A DNA stretch of 55,105 nt from DASZKW01 sp035552775 (GTDB lineage: Bacteria; Actinomycetota; Acidimicrobiia; Acidimicrobiales; Palsa-688), in contig DASZKW010000031.1 of NCBI GenBank assembly GCA_035552775.1, positions 1 to 55,105 of the forward strand, written 5' to 3'. Each line of letters starts with the position of its first letter. The stretch's first letter is position 1. The notes beneath the pieces were generated by a model that saw only the letters and a program-made list of their open reading frames with translations, had not been told where the DNA came from and did no database searches. The translations under genes and the position numbers were made by a program. Positions 28,401 to 36,492 of the stretch are shown in pieces.

Positions 28401-28805
28401 CCACGCCTCGCCGTGGGGGCGGCGGTACTTGACCTTGTACTCCCGCAGCGGGTTGTCGACCAGCTGGCGGCTGGCCGAGCCCTTGGGGCACAGCCGCCCC
28501 CGTGAAACCGGGCTGGCGGGGTCGCCCTCTATCTGGGTGATGCGGTCGGGCTCGCCGTCGCTGCCCCGCTTCACGTAGACCCGCTGCCCGCAGCCGACCG
28601 CGCAGTAGGGGCAGATCGAGCCCACCACCTCGTCGGCCGTGTCGGTGCGCGGGGTGAGCGACGCAGACCGGGGCGACTGGGCGGCGCGCCCGAGGCCGAG
28701 GCGGTCGTGGCCGGCGTGCTCGTGGCCGAGGGGGTGGCGGCCGGCGCGCTCGCGTCCGAGCTGGCGGGCTACGGGCCAGGAGGCGATGAGCTTGCGAACA
28801 CCCAT
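25485..28805 (-). CDS. fdhA: Formate dehydrogenase alpha subunit, selenocysteine-containing
   Basis: The molybdopterin/4Fe-4S subunit that oxidises formate to CO2. An in-frame TGA at 28176-28178 interrupts the frame, but flanking sequence is the family active site: IENQARI before and HSASVPSLGTSFGRG after, so the codon is read as selenocysteine (residue 210). A SECIS-like hairpin follows at once. Total length is 1106 residues. The N-terminal Fe-S site has CPYCAVGC (from about 65) and LCPKGSA (Cys about 106); NEENYLMKKLYTALG precedes the Sec; IEGSNMAECHPVGFQWVMEAK and GSDIAFLGGLINYVL follow. There is no Tat motif. A Gly/Ser/His-rich insertion of about 40 residues lies near 355-395. It leads the operon fdhA-fdhB-nrfD-ctaC-ctaD-ctaF. 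Confidence 0.93.
28147..28178 (-). promoter_or_regulatory. Selenocysteine codon and bacterial SECIS hairpin of fdhA
   Basis: On the minus strand UGA (28178-28176) is followed by 12 bases and then the perfect hairpin GTCCCCAGTTTGGGGAC (28163-28147), a 6-bp stem with an AGUUU loop that contains the GU important for SelB binding. The distance between UGA and the stem fits known bacterial SECIS elements such as E. coli fdhF. The hairpin lies within coding sequence, as required in bacteria. Confidence 0.85.
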
Positions 28806-28909
28806 GAGGTTGGCCTTCTACCCCAGTGGCGGCCCTGTACTCACCTCGACTCACCTCGGCTATGATGTCTTTTCGGCCTGGGTGGGCCCTGTTCGTGCTT
28901 GCCCGTCGG

Positions 28910-28951
28910 GCATCGTGGTCGCCCAAGGTTGCATCGTGGTTGCCCAAGGTT
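28910..28951. repeat. 21-bp tandem duplication upstream of rplM
   Basis: Two adjacent 21-base units (28910-28930, 28931-28951) beginning GCATCGTGG and ending CCCAAGGTT differ at one base. They lie in the 177-base gap between the divergent fdhA and rplM genes, 31 bases before the rplM start, so they fall in the likely rplM leader or promoter. Confidence 0.8.
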
Positions 28952-28982
28952 TCAGAACACCCGTCCCGGAGGACTCCTAGTC

Positions 28983-29441
28983 GTGCGCACGTTTTCACCC
29001 AAGCCCGCTGACATCGACCACGAGTGGTACCAGGTCGACGCGGACGGCGCCGTGCTCGGCCGGCTGGCGGCCGAGGTCGCCCGGGTCCTGCGGGGCAAGC
29101 ACAAGGCCATCTTCGCCCCCCACGTCGACACCGGTGACCACGTCATCATCGTCAACGCGGCCAAGGTCGTGATGACCTCCGACAAGGCGGACAAGAAGCT
29201 GCACTACCGCCACTCCGGCTATCCGGGTGGCCTCAAATCCCGCACCTACCGGGACCTGCTCGAAAAGGACCCGCAGGGCACCGTGCGCCGGGCGGTGAAG
29301 GGGATGTTGCCCAAGGGTCCCCTCGGCCGCCAGATGCTTCGCAAGCTCAAGGTCTACGCCGGTCCCACCCATCCCCACACCGCCCAGGGACCCCGGCCCC
29401 TGACCGTCGACGCGTCCGTGTACCGCGCCAAGGCCTCCTGA
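28983..29441 (+). CDS. rplM: 50S ribosomal protein L13
   Basis: L13 is an early-assembling large-subunit protein. The 152-residue product begins at GTG 28983 behind a strong GGAGG and has the family segments WYQVDADGAVLGRLAAEVA, GDHVIIVNAAKV, YRHSGYPGGLK and AVKGMLPKGPLGRQMLRKL. It is followed 46 bases later by rpsI, the universal rplM-rpsI pair. It is divergent from fdhA, so its promoter probably lies in the 28806-28982 gap. Confidence 0.97.
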   Translation: MRTFSPKPADIDHEWYQVDADGAVLGRLAAEVARVLRGKHKAIFAPHVDTGDHVIIVNAAKVVMTSDKADKKLHYRHSGYPGGLKSRTYRDLLEKDPQGTVRRAVKGMLPKGPLGRQMLRKLKVYAGPTHPHTAQGPRPLTVDASVYRAKAS

Positions 29442-29487
29442 GCCTTCACGTGAGCCTTCCTGAGCCTTCTCCAAGGAGCCCCCAGCA

Positions 29488-29880
29488 GTGTCCAAGCCGC
29501 TGATCCAGTCCACCGGGCGCCGCAAGGCCGCCGTCGCCCGCGTCCGCCTGCGCCCGGGCGGTGGCGCCATCACCGTCAACCGGCGCAAGCTCGACGACTA
29601 CTTCCCGTCCGCGACCCACCGCATGATCATCACCGAACCCCTGCGTCTGGCGGACCAGGTCGAGGCCTTCGACGTGGACGCCACCATGGACGGCGGGGGA
29701 CCCTCGGGCCAGGCCGGCGCCCTGCGCCTCGGTATCGCCAGGGCGCTCGTGGGGCTCGACCCCGACCTGCGCACCGCCTTGAAAAGGGCTGGTTTCCTGA
29801 CCCGCGACTCCCGCGAGAAGGAGTCCAAGAAGTATGGCCTCAAGAAGGCCCGGAAGGCGCCGCAGTACTCCAAGCGCTAG
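29488..29880 (+). CDS. rpsI: 30S ribosomal protein S9
   Basis: S9 reaches the ribosomal P site with its basic C-terminal tail. The 130-residue product starts at GTG behind AAGGAGC and has TGRRKAAVARVRLRPG, GGGPSGQAGALRLGIARAL and the invariant tail ending KAPQYSKR. It follows rplM and precedes glmM by 10 bases. Confidence 0.97.
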   Translation: MSKPLIQSTGRRKAAVARVRLRPGGGAITVNRRKLDDYFPSATHRMIITEPLRLADQVEAFDVDATMDGGGPSGQAGALRLGIARALVGLDPDLRTALKRAGFLTRDSREKESKKYGLKKARKAPQYSKR

Positions 29881-29890
29881 TCCCGGCCAC

Positions 29891-31486
29891 GTGGCGCTGC
29901 GTTTCGGTACCGATGGCGTCCGCGGGGTCGCCAACGTCGAACTGACACCCGAGTTCGTCCTGGCCTTGGGCCGCGCCGTGGGCCGTGTCCTCGTAGGCGA
30001 GGCAGTAGAGGCGGCGGTAGGGCCGGCGGTAGAGGCGGCGGTGGGGGAAAGGGCGGCCCGTGGTGGCACCGGCGCGGCCGGCGCCGGCCGGGGTCGTGGC
30101 GAGACGGCGGCGGGGTCGGGGCTGCCGGCGCCGTCAACGACATCGGGGCGCGCCTGCCTGGTGGGGCGAGACACCCGGCGGTCGGGGCCGATGCTCGCCG
30201 CCGCCCTGGCCGCAGGGCTGGCGTCGGTGGGCGTCGACGCGGTGGACCTGGGCGTCATCCCCACCCCGGGGGTGGCGGCCCTGTCGGCCGCGTACGGCAT
30301 CCCCGGGGCCATGATCTCGGCGTCCCACAACCCGTTCTATGACAACGGGGTGAAGGTCTTCGCCGCCGGCGGCCGCAAGCTGTCCGACGAGGTCGAGCGC
30401 CGCCTCGAGGAGGCGCTCGAGGAGGCGCTGGGGGCGGCGGCGGGCGCTACGGGCACCACGGACGACGACGATTGTGCAGTAGGTGACCGTATAGGTACAC
30501 AACTGCACAATGGTCCCGCCGCGCCTTCGCGGCGACCCCATAGCGCGGGCGGTGCCGGGGTCGGAACGCTGAAATCCGACACTGATGGCCTGGCGTGGTA
30601 CCGCCGGCAGGTGCTGGCCGCCCTGGAGGGTCGCCGGCTCGACGGGATGCGGGTGGTGCTGGACTGCGGACACGGAGCCGCGGTGGTGACCGCTCCCGAC
30701 GTGGCGGCCGGCGCCGGCGCCGAGGTGGTCGAGGTGCTCGGCGCCGCGCCGGACGGCGTCAACATCAACGCCGGCTGCGGCTCCACCGCCCCCGGGCCGC
30801 TGGCCGCCGCGGTAGTCGCCCGCGGCGCCGACGTGGGGCTCGCCTTCGACGGCGACGCCGACCGGGTCATCGCGGTGGACGGGACCGGAGCAGTCGTGGA
30901 CGGGGACCGGCTGCTGGCCCTGTTCGCCACCGACCTCGCCGCCCGCGGGGCGCTGGCGGGGGGGACAGTGGCGGTCACGGTCATGACCAACCTGGGGTTC
31001 CACCGGGCCATGGCCGGCGCCGGCATCGCGGTCCACCAGACCGATGTCGGTGACCGCAACGTCCTGTCCGCACTCGACGACGGCGGTTGGTCGCTCGGCG
31101 GAGAACAGTCAGGTCACCTCATCTTCCGCGACCTGGCCACCACTGGCGACGGTGTGCTGTCGGGGCTGTTGTTGCTCGACCTGGTGCGCCGCGCCGGGCG
31201 GCCCCTCGCCGAGCTGGCGGCCGAGGCGATGGAGCGCTTCCCCCAGGTGCTGCTCAACGTGGCCGTCGCCGACCCTTCCCGCCTGGCGGGAATGACCGAG
31301 GTTTGGGAAGAGGTCCACGCCGTCGAGCGCCACCTCGGCGAGCGCGGCCGGGTGCTGCTGCGCCCGAGCGGGACCGAGCCGCTGGTTCGGGTCATGGTCG
31401 AGGCGTCCACCGACGCCGAGGCCGGCGCCGCGGTGGCCCGCATCGCCGGCGCCGTGCAAGCGGCCCTCGGACGGCCGGCGGCCTGA
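29891..31486 (+). CDS. glmM: Phosphoglucosamine mutase
   Basis: GlmM converts glucosamine-6-phosphate to glucosamine-1-phosphate for UDP-GlcNAc and peptidoglycan. The conserved sites are RFGTDGVRGVAN at the start, the phospho-serine loop ISASHNPFYDNG (Ser about 145), metal loop AFDGDADRV, GGEQSGHLIF and phosphate loop RPSGTEPLVRVMVE. At 531 residues it is about 80 longer than usual because of two low-complexity insertions: Ala/Gly/Glu-rich at about 37-90 and a Gly/Thr/Asp-rich one at about 184-230. The second contains a perfect inverted repeat at the DNA level (30471-30511). The GTG at 29891 is 10 bases after rpsI. Confidence 0.94.
   Translation: MALRFGTDGVRGVANVELTPEFVLALGRAVGRVLVGEAVEAAVGPAVEAAVGERAARGGTGAAGAGRGRGETAAGSGLPAPSTTSGRACLVGRDTRRSGPMLAAALAAGLASVGVDAVDLGVIPTPGVAALSAAYGIPGAMISASHNPFYDNGVKVFAAGGRKLSDEVERRLEEALEEALGAAAGATGTTDDDDCAVGDRIGTQLHNGPAAPSRRPHSAGGAGVGTLKSDTDGLAWYRRQVLAALEGRRLDGMRVVLDCGHGAAVVTAPDVAAGAGAEVVEVLGAAPDGVNINAGCGSTAPGPLAAAVVARGADVGLAFDGDADRVIAVDGTGAVVDGDRLLALFATDLAARGALAGGTVAVTVMTNLGFHRAMAGAGIAVHQTDVGDRNVLSALDDGGWSLGGEQSGHLIFRDLATTGDGVLSGLLLLDLVRRAGRPLAELAAEAMERFPQVLLNVAVADPSRLAGMTEVWEEVHAVERHLGERGRVLLRPSGTEPLVRVMVEASTDAEAGAAVARIAGAVQAALGRPAA
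30471..30511. repeat. Inverted repeat inside the glmM insertion
   Basis: ATTGTGCAGT (30471-30480) and ACTGCACAAT (30502-30511) are perfect reverse complements around 21 bases. The codons here are AT-richer than the rest of glmM. A second hairpin, CGCCGCG-CCTT-CGCGGCG, follows directly at about 30518-30535. Both stay in frame within a poorly conserved loop of the protein. Confidence 0.75.
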
Positions 31487-31789
31487 CCGCCGGGCTGGGG
31501 CCTCGACCGGCGGGGCGGCGGTGGCCGGCGCGGCGGCGGTGGCCGGGACTTTTGGTCCGTTCTGGGGACGCAAAGTGAGACATTGTGTCCGTTTGCGTCC
31601 CGAGAATGGTTGCGTCCCGAGAATGGCTCGCTCCTGCCGGCGCCGAGCGCCGGGGATCGCCGATACGACCCAGGGCTGCCGGGGGCCGGTTTGAGGACCG
31701 GCGCCATCGGGCACGAACGCGTCTGGCAGTCCTAGCTGCGACACCCAGCTACGACACCGGCTGCGAGGAGGACAGGAGGAGGACAGGCA
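31487..31789. other. Gene-free gap with a hairpin and a 17-bp tandem repeat
   Basis: This gap of about 300 bases after glmM has no convincing gene. GGGACGCAAA (31565-31574) pairs with TTTGCGTCCC (31592-31601) to form a 10-bp hairpin. Directly after come two exact 17-base copies of TTGCGTCCCGAGAATGG (31593-31609 and 31610-31626). The hairpin may end the rplM-rpsI-glmM transcript; the last bases hold the AGGAGG ribosome site of the next gene. Confidence 0.7.
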
Positions 31790-32347
31790 GTGGCGAACAT
31801 ATTTCGCGTCCTCGAGCGCGACCACGGCGAGGTCGGGCGCCTCCTTGCCCAGCTTCAGGCCGACTCCCCCGCCCCCACCATGGACGAGGCGGGGCGGATC
31901 CACCTCGTCGAACACCTGGTCATCTCCGAGTCCCGCCATGAAGCGGCCGAGGAGATGGTCTTTTGGCCGGCCGTGCGCAAACGAGTGCGCGGCGGTGACG
32001 AGTTGGCCGACAAGGCCCTCGCCCAGGAAAGGGAGGGCAAGTACATCCTCGACGCCCTGCGTGTCGCCGCCACCAACGCGTCCCGCTCCGAGCTGGTCGA
32101 GGACTTCGCACGCAGCGCACGGGCGCACGTGGCGTTCGAGGAGGAGCAGGTGTGGCCGGCCCTGCGTCACGCCACGACCCATGTTGCGTGGTGGACCATG
32201 GGCCTGCGGTTCTCCTTCGCCTCGAAGTTCGGTCCCACCCGCCCGCACCCTCGGGGCCCTGACCGGCCCGTGGGGCTCCTCACCAGGGGGATGGTGGCCG
32301 CGACGCTCGACCACGCCCGGGACAGGATGGCGCGACGGCATGCCTGA
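31790..32347 (+). CDS. Hemerythrin-like HHE-domain protein (first of two)
   Basis: A 185-residue cytoplasmic protein of the hemerythrin HHE cation-binding family, whose members bind a di-iron centre and handle oxygen, nitric oxide or iron. The pattern of histidine/glutamate pairs is visible: LERDHGEVGRLL, LVEHLVISESRHEAAEEMVFWPAV, and ARAHVAFEEEQVWPALRH. It starts at GTG behind AGGAGG and overlaps the next hemerythrin-like gene by 8 bases. The two proteins are homologous and may form a heteromer or reflect a tandem duplication; exact ligands are inferred. Confidence 0.85.
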   Translation: MANIFRVLERDHGEVGRLLAQLQADSPAPTMDEAGRIHLVEHLVISESRHEAAEEMVFWPAVRKRVRGGDELADKALAQEREGKYILDALRVAATNASRSELVEDFARSARAHVAFEEEQVWPALRHATTHVAWWTMGLRFSFASKFGPTRPHPRGPDRPVGLLTRGMVAATLDHARDRMARRHA

Positions 32348-32891
32348 CGACGCGAGCTTCGACGGCCTGGAGGAGTTGCGCCGGGACCACCTGAGCGTGG
32401 AGAGCCTGTTTGCAAAGGTGAGTGGGACGGCCGAAGCCGACCCCGCCGTAGTCAACCGCATCGTCAAGGATCTGTCGGTGCATGACGTCATCGAGAAGGA
32501 GCACCTCTACCCCCTCGTCCGTGACCGCCTGCCTGAGGGCAACCAACTCGCCACCCGCAGCTTCGACGAGCACGCGTCGGTCGCCGCCGATCTCGCCGAG
32601 ATCGACCGCCGCCCCCCCGACGACCCGTACCGGCGGGAGTTGCTCGACCGGCTGATGCTCATTGTGCGCACCCACGTCGACGAGGAAGAGGGCCAGATCT
32701 TCCCGGCACTGCGTGCCAGGCTGGCCCCCGAGGAGCTCGACGAACTGGGCACGGCGCTGCGCTCGGCGAGGTCCAAGGCCCCTACCCGACCTCACCCGCA
32801 CTCCCCGCGCGGGGGGCTGGCCACCAAGGTGGTGGGCGCAGCAGCAGCGCCGCTCGACAAGCTCCGCGACCGGGTGCACCGGCGCCCCTAA
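32340..32891 (+). CDS. Hemerythrin-like HHE-domain protein (second of two)
   Basis: A 183-residue HHE-domain protein with LEELRRDHLSVESLFAKV, LSVHDVIEKEHLYPLVRDRL, FDEHASVAADLAEI and RTHVDEEEGQIFPALRARL, giving the full set of His/Glu ligands expected of a di-iron hemerythrin fold. The C-terminal 40 residues are a basic Ser/Pro/Ala-rich extension. ATG start overlapping the previous gene by 8 bases. The pair sits between glmM and the GlmS-like gene, interrupting what would otherwise be an amino-sugar cluster. Confidence 0.85.
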   Translation: MPDDASFDGLEELRRDHLSVESLFAKVSGTAEADPAVVNRIVKDLSVHDVIEKEHLYPLVRDRLPEGNQLATRSFDEHASVAADLAEIDRRPPDDPYRRELLDRLMLIVRTHVDEEEGQIFPALRARLAPEELDELGTALRSARSKAPTRPHPHSPRGGLATKVVGAAAAPLDKLRDRVHRRP

Positions 32892-32958
32892 GAGGGGCCC
32901 TGGGCCACGCCGCCTGTGTGGCGGAGCCGAGCACCGGCCCGCCGGTACCCTTGCCGGC

Positions 32959-35900
32959 ATGTGCGGGATCGTCGCTGTCCTCCGCCGGCCCTCTACCAGG
33001 TCGGCCCCTGATCTGTCCGAGGTGCTGGCCGCCTTGGACGAGGCGGTGGGCGTCCTCGCCGAAGGTGAGCTCGCCGCCGCCGCCCGCCACCTCGAGCGCG
33101 CCGACGCCGCCCTGAGGGGGGCGCCGGGGCTGGCCTGCCTGTTTTCGTTGCCCGGCCTGGCAGCCGTCGAAGCGGTGGCGACGAGGACCGATGCGTTGTC
33201 AGCCGCGGTCCACGTCTTCGAGGCCACCCTCGACGAAGGGGCGATCACGCTCGACCTGGACTTGGTGGAGCGGACCAACGCCGACCTGGTGCGCCTGAAG
33301 GACGCGGTATGGGCCGTCGGCCGGGACCGGGTCGGCGCCGCCCGCCGGGTGGCCGACCTCATGGGCGCCGGCGCCCCCACCACCACCGCCCCCACCACCA
33401 CCGCCCCCCCCACCACCACCGCCCCCCCCACCACCACCGCCGGCATGGCCGCGCTCGATGCGTGGTGGGCAATCGAGGTCGGGCTCACGTCCCTCGACCG
33501 CCTCGAGGTCCGGGGCCGCGACTCGGCTGGGCTGCACGTGCTCGTCGACGGCCACGGCCTCGACCTTTCGTCGGCCCAAGTCGGCACCCTGCTCGGGGCG
33601 CGCGTGGTCGACCCTTTGTTTACGTCGCTGGCCGTGCGCACACCCGGCGGCTGCCTAAGTCTGGTCTACAAGGCGGCGGCCGAGATCGGTGAGCTCGGCG
33701 ACAACGTCCGGGCGTTGCGGACCGCCATCCGCTCCGACCCTCTCCTCGCACTGGCCTTGGCCGCTCCGACGGCGAGGGTCACCGTCGTCTGCCACACCCG
33801 GTGGGCGAGCGTGGGACTCATATCCCAGCCCAACGCCCACCCGCTCAACTCCGAGGAGGTGGGCAGTGCGGACGGGCCCTATGTGATCGCCGCCCTCAAC
33901 GGGGACGTTGACAACTACGCCGATCTCCGCATCTCCGAATCCCTCAGCCTGCCCGTGGAGGTGACCACCGACGCCAAGGTGATCCCCACCATGGTCTCCC
34001 GCCGGCTGGCCGAAGGCGACCCTCCCGGCGACGCCTTCCGGCGCACGGTCGCCCGTTTCGAGGGTTCGGTGGCCATCGCCGCCAGTGTCGCCGACGTGCC
34101 CGACGAGGTGCACCTCGCCCTGCGCGGCAGCGGCCAGTCGCTGTACGTGGGGCTGGCGGAGGACGCGTTCGTGGTGGCGAGTGAGGCTTACGGTCTGGTG
34201 GAGGAGACGTCGCGCTACATCCGCATGGACGGCGAGGCGACGCGGGGCCAGACGATCTGTTTGCGCCGTGACGGGGCGGGGACGCTTGCGGGCATTGAGC
34301 GCGTCCGCTACGACGGGGCCCGCCTCCCCCTCGAGCCGCGCGACGTGCAGGTCGCCCAGATAACCACACGCGACATCGACCGGCGCCATTTTCCCCACTT
34401 CCTGTTGAAGGAGATATCCGAGGCACCGCAGTCGTTCCGCAAGACGCTGCGGGGCAAATTGGTCGGCGACAAGGTGCGCCTCGGCGACGACACCATCCCC
34501 GCGGACCTGCGCCGGCTGCTGGCGCAAGGCGGCATCAAGCGGGTGCTGGTGATCGGCCAGGGCACCGCCGCGGTGGCCGGCCAAGGGGTGGCGGCCGCCG
34601 TCGCCCGGTGCCTGCCGGCGGTGTCGGTCGCCGCCCTGCCCGCCACCGAGTTGTCGGGCTTCGACCTGAGCGACGACATGTCCGACACCCTCGTCGTCGC
34701 CATCAGCCAGTCGGGCAACACCACCGACACCAACCGCACCGTCGACTTGGTGCGGGCCCGCGGTGCCCACGTCGTCGGGGTGGTCAACCGGCGCAACAGC
34801 GACCTGGTGGCCAAGGCCCACGGAGTGCTGTACACCTCCGACGGTCGCGACGTGGAGATGAGCGTGGCGTCGACCAAGGCGTTCTATGCCCAGATCGCAG
34901 CCGGCTGGCTGCTCGCCGTGGCCCTCGCCGAAGCAGCGGGCTGCGCCGACCGCCACCGCGACGCCCGCCTCCTCGCCGCCCTGCGCGAACTGCCCGCGGC
35001 CATGGATGCCGTCCTCGCCGAGCGGGACCATATCGCCCGGGCGGCGACCCGGCTGGCGCCGCCCCGGCGTTACTGGGCGGTCGTTGGCAGCGGGCCCGAC
35101 CGTGTCGCCGCCGCCGAAGTCCGCATCAAATGTTCGGAGCTTTGTTATAAAGCGATCGCGTGCGATGCCACCGAGGACAAAAAACACATTGACCTTTCCT
35201 CCGAACCGCTCATCATTGTGTGCGCGTCGAGTGTGACGGGCGCCAATGCCGACGACGTGGCCAAGGAAATAGGGATTTACCGCGCCCACAAGGCAGCCCC
35301 GCTGGTCATCGCCGGGCCGGGCACGGCGGGCCGCTTCGGCGCCGCCCTCGAGGTGATCGAGGTGCCCGAATGCGACCCGGACCTGGCGTTCGTGCTGTCG
35401 GCCATGGTCGGCCACCTTTTCGGCTACGAGGCGGCGCTCGCCATCGACGCCCAGGCGCGCCCGCTGCGCAAGGCCCGGGCCGTGATCGAAACCCTGGCGA
35501 GCGGACCGCTCGGCGACGCGTCAGCGCCGGCGGGATGGCTCGACGGGGTGGGGCCGGCGCTGGCGAGAGAGACGGCGCCGTTCCTCGACGGTGTGCGCAG
35601 GGGCGACTACGACGGCCACCTCGAGGCCCGCACAGCCGTGCGGTTGGTGTCGTTGCTGCGCTACGCCACCGGTTCGCTTCCCCTCGACGGCTACGAAGCA
35701 GAGTTTGGGAAAATAGCGGCCCCCTCCGCGGTGATCGGTGATCTGTTCGAAGCACTTACTGCGGGTATCGACGAGTTGACCCGTCCGGTGGACGCCATCA
35801 AGCACCAGGCCAAAACTGTCACCGTGGGGATATCGCGCAGCGAGGAGGCGCTTCTCACCGTTCCCCTGGTCAAGGAGGCGCTGGGCGCCGGCGCCGACCC

Positions 35901-36492
35901 CGAACGCCTTGGTTACCGGGCCCTGCGGACCCTCGCCGCCCTCGACGCGTCGGTGTCCGAGGTCCTCGGTTACACCCGCTACAGCATTGACTCGGGCGCG
36001 GGTTCGCCCGGCGCCGGGGGCCGGGGTTCGGGGGGCGCCGCGGGGACGGGGTCGTTGGCGGCGTCGTCGTTGGCGGCGTCGTTGGACGGCGCCCAGATCC
36101 ACGTCGTCGATCAAGGTGGTATCGCCGCGACCCTCAAGTCACGAACCGAGCGTGACCCCCGCCTGAGGGGTACCAAGCACAGGGCGGCCGACGAACGGGA
36201 GGTCACCGTGGCCCGGGGCCGCAGCGACGGGCGCACCGTCGTGCTCGTGCCCGAGGTCAAGCACGGCGAGGTCGTTGGCCTGACCTTGCTGCATGTGAAG
36301 TTCTTCGACCGCCTTCCCGCGGCGCGGGCTCGGGCGGTGCTGGCCGGGTACCGCGACCGCTACAGCGCCCTCACCGACGCGGTGACCGAGACCGAGCCCG
36401 TCTTCGACGACGAGCGCCTGGCGACCGAGTCCGTGGTGGACCTGCTCACCGAGCCCGTGTACCTGCTCGCCGATCGTTGGCGCCGTGGCTGA
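32959..36492 (+). CDS. glmS: Oversized GlmS-like glutamine-fructose-6-phosphate transaminase
   Basis: Likely makes glucosamine-6-phosphate from fructose-6-phosphate and glutamine. The 1177-residue product is nearly twice the usual 610. The glutaminase nucleophile is Cys2 (MCGIVAVL), but RGRDSAGLHV, normally near residue 25, is at about 185 because of a helical, Ala-rich insertion ending in a Thr/Pro repeat. Then come HTRWASVGLISQPNAHPL, ALNGDVDNYADL, KEISEAPQSFRKTL, the SIS domains (ISQSGNTTDT, MSVASTKAF), EVRIKCSELCYKAI and a GlmS-tail-like AIKHQAKTVTV at about 945. About 220 extra residues of unknown role follow. Position after glmM and before acpS, nnrD and alr supports a cell-wall role; the divergence leaves activity unproven. 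Confidence 0.82.
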   Translation: MCGIVAVLRRPSTRSAPDLSEVLAALDEAVGVLAEGELAAAARHLERADAALRGAPGLACLFSLPGLAAVEAVATRTDALSAAVHVFEATLDEGAITLDLDLVERTNADLVRLKDAVWAVGRDRVGAARRVADLMGAGAPTTTAPTTTAPPTTTAPPTTTAGMAALDAWWAIEVGLTSLDRLEVRGRDSAGLHVLVDGHGLDLSSAQVGTLLGARVVDPLFTSLAVRTPGGCLSLVYKAAAEIGELGDNVRALRTAIRSDPLLALALAAPTARVTVVCHTRWASVGLISQPNAHPLNSEEVGSADGPYVIAALNGDVDNYADLRISESLSLPVEVTTDAKVIPTMVSRRLAEGDPPGDAFRRTVARFEGSVAIAASVADVPDEVHLALRGSGQSLYVGLAEDAFVVASEAYGLVEETSRYIRMDGEATRGQTICLRRDGAGTLAGIERVRYDGARLPLEPRDVQVAQITTRDIDRRHFPHFLLKEISEAPQSFRKTLRGKLVGDKVRLGDDTIPADLRRLLAQGGIKRVLVIGQGTAAVAGQGVAAAVARCLPAVSVAALPATELSGFDLSDDMSDTLVVAISQSGNTTDTNRTVDLVRARGAHVVGVVNRRNSDLVAKAHGVLYTSDGRDVEMSVASTKAFYAQIAAGWLLAVALAEAAGCADRHRDARLLAALRELPAAMDAVLAERDHIARAATRLAPPRRYWAVVGSGPDRVAAAEVRIKCSELCYKAIACDATEDKKHIDLSSEPLIIVCASSVTGANADDVAKEIGIYRAHKAAPLVIAGPGTAGRFGAALEVIEVPECDPDLAFVLSAMVGHLFGYEAALAIDAQARPLRKARAVIETLASGPLGDASAPAGWLDGVGPALARETAPFLDGVRRGDYDGHLEARTAVRLVSLLRYATGSLPLDGYEAEFGKIAAPSAVIGDLFEALTAGIDELTRPVDAIKHQAKTVTVGISRSEEALLTVPLVKEALGAGADPERLGYRALRTLAALDASVSEVLGYTRYSIDSGAGSPGAGGRGSGGAAGTGSLAASSLAASLDGAQIHVVDQGGIAATLKSRTERDPRLRGTKHRAADEREVTVARGRSDGRTVVLVPEVKHGEVVGLTLLHVKFFDRLPAARARAVLAGYRDRYSALTDAVTETEPVFDDERLATESVVDLLTEPVYLLADRWRRG
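33373..33438. repeat. Thr/Pro-coding tandem repeat in the GlmS-like gene
   Basis: Two 15-base units (33373-33387, 33388-33402) followed by two 18-base units (33403-33420, 33421-33438), each encoding Ala, one or two Pro and three Thr, built from ACC and CCC codons. It encodes a flexible linker between the inserted helical region and the RGRDSAG segment. Confidence 0.85.

Noticed and set aside
28806..28982. tRNA-Sec or other small RNA between fdhA and rplM
   Set aside because: No cloverleaf could be drawn; only a 21-bp tandem repeat and the rplM ribosome site are visible.
33373..33438. CRISPR-like repeat array
   Set aside because: Repeats are contiguous without unique spacers and lie in frame in a coding region.
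33000..36492. Separate overlapping glmS genes or a frameshift
   Set aside because: One uninterrupted frame carries glutaminase and SIS motifs in the correct order, so it is one gene with insertions.
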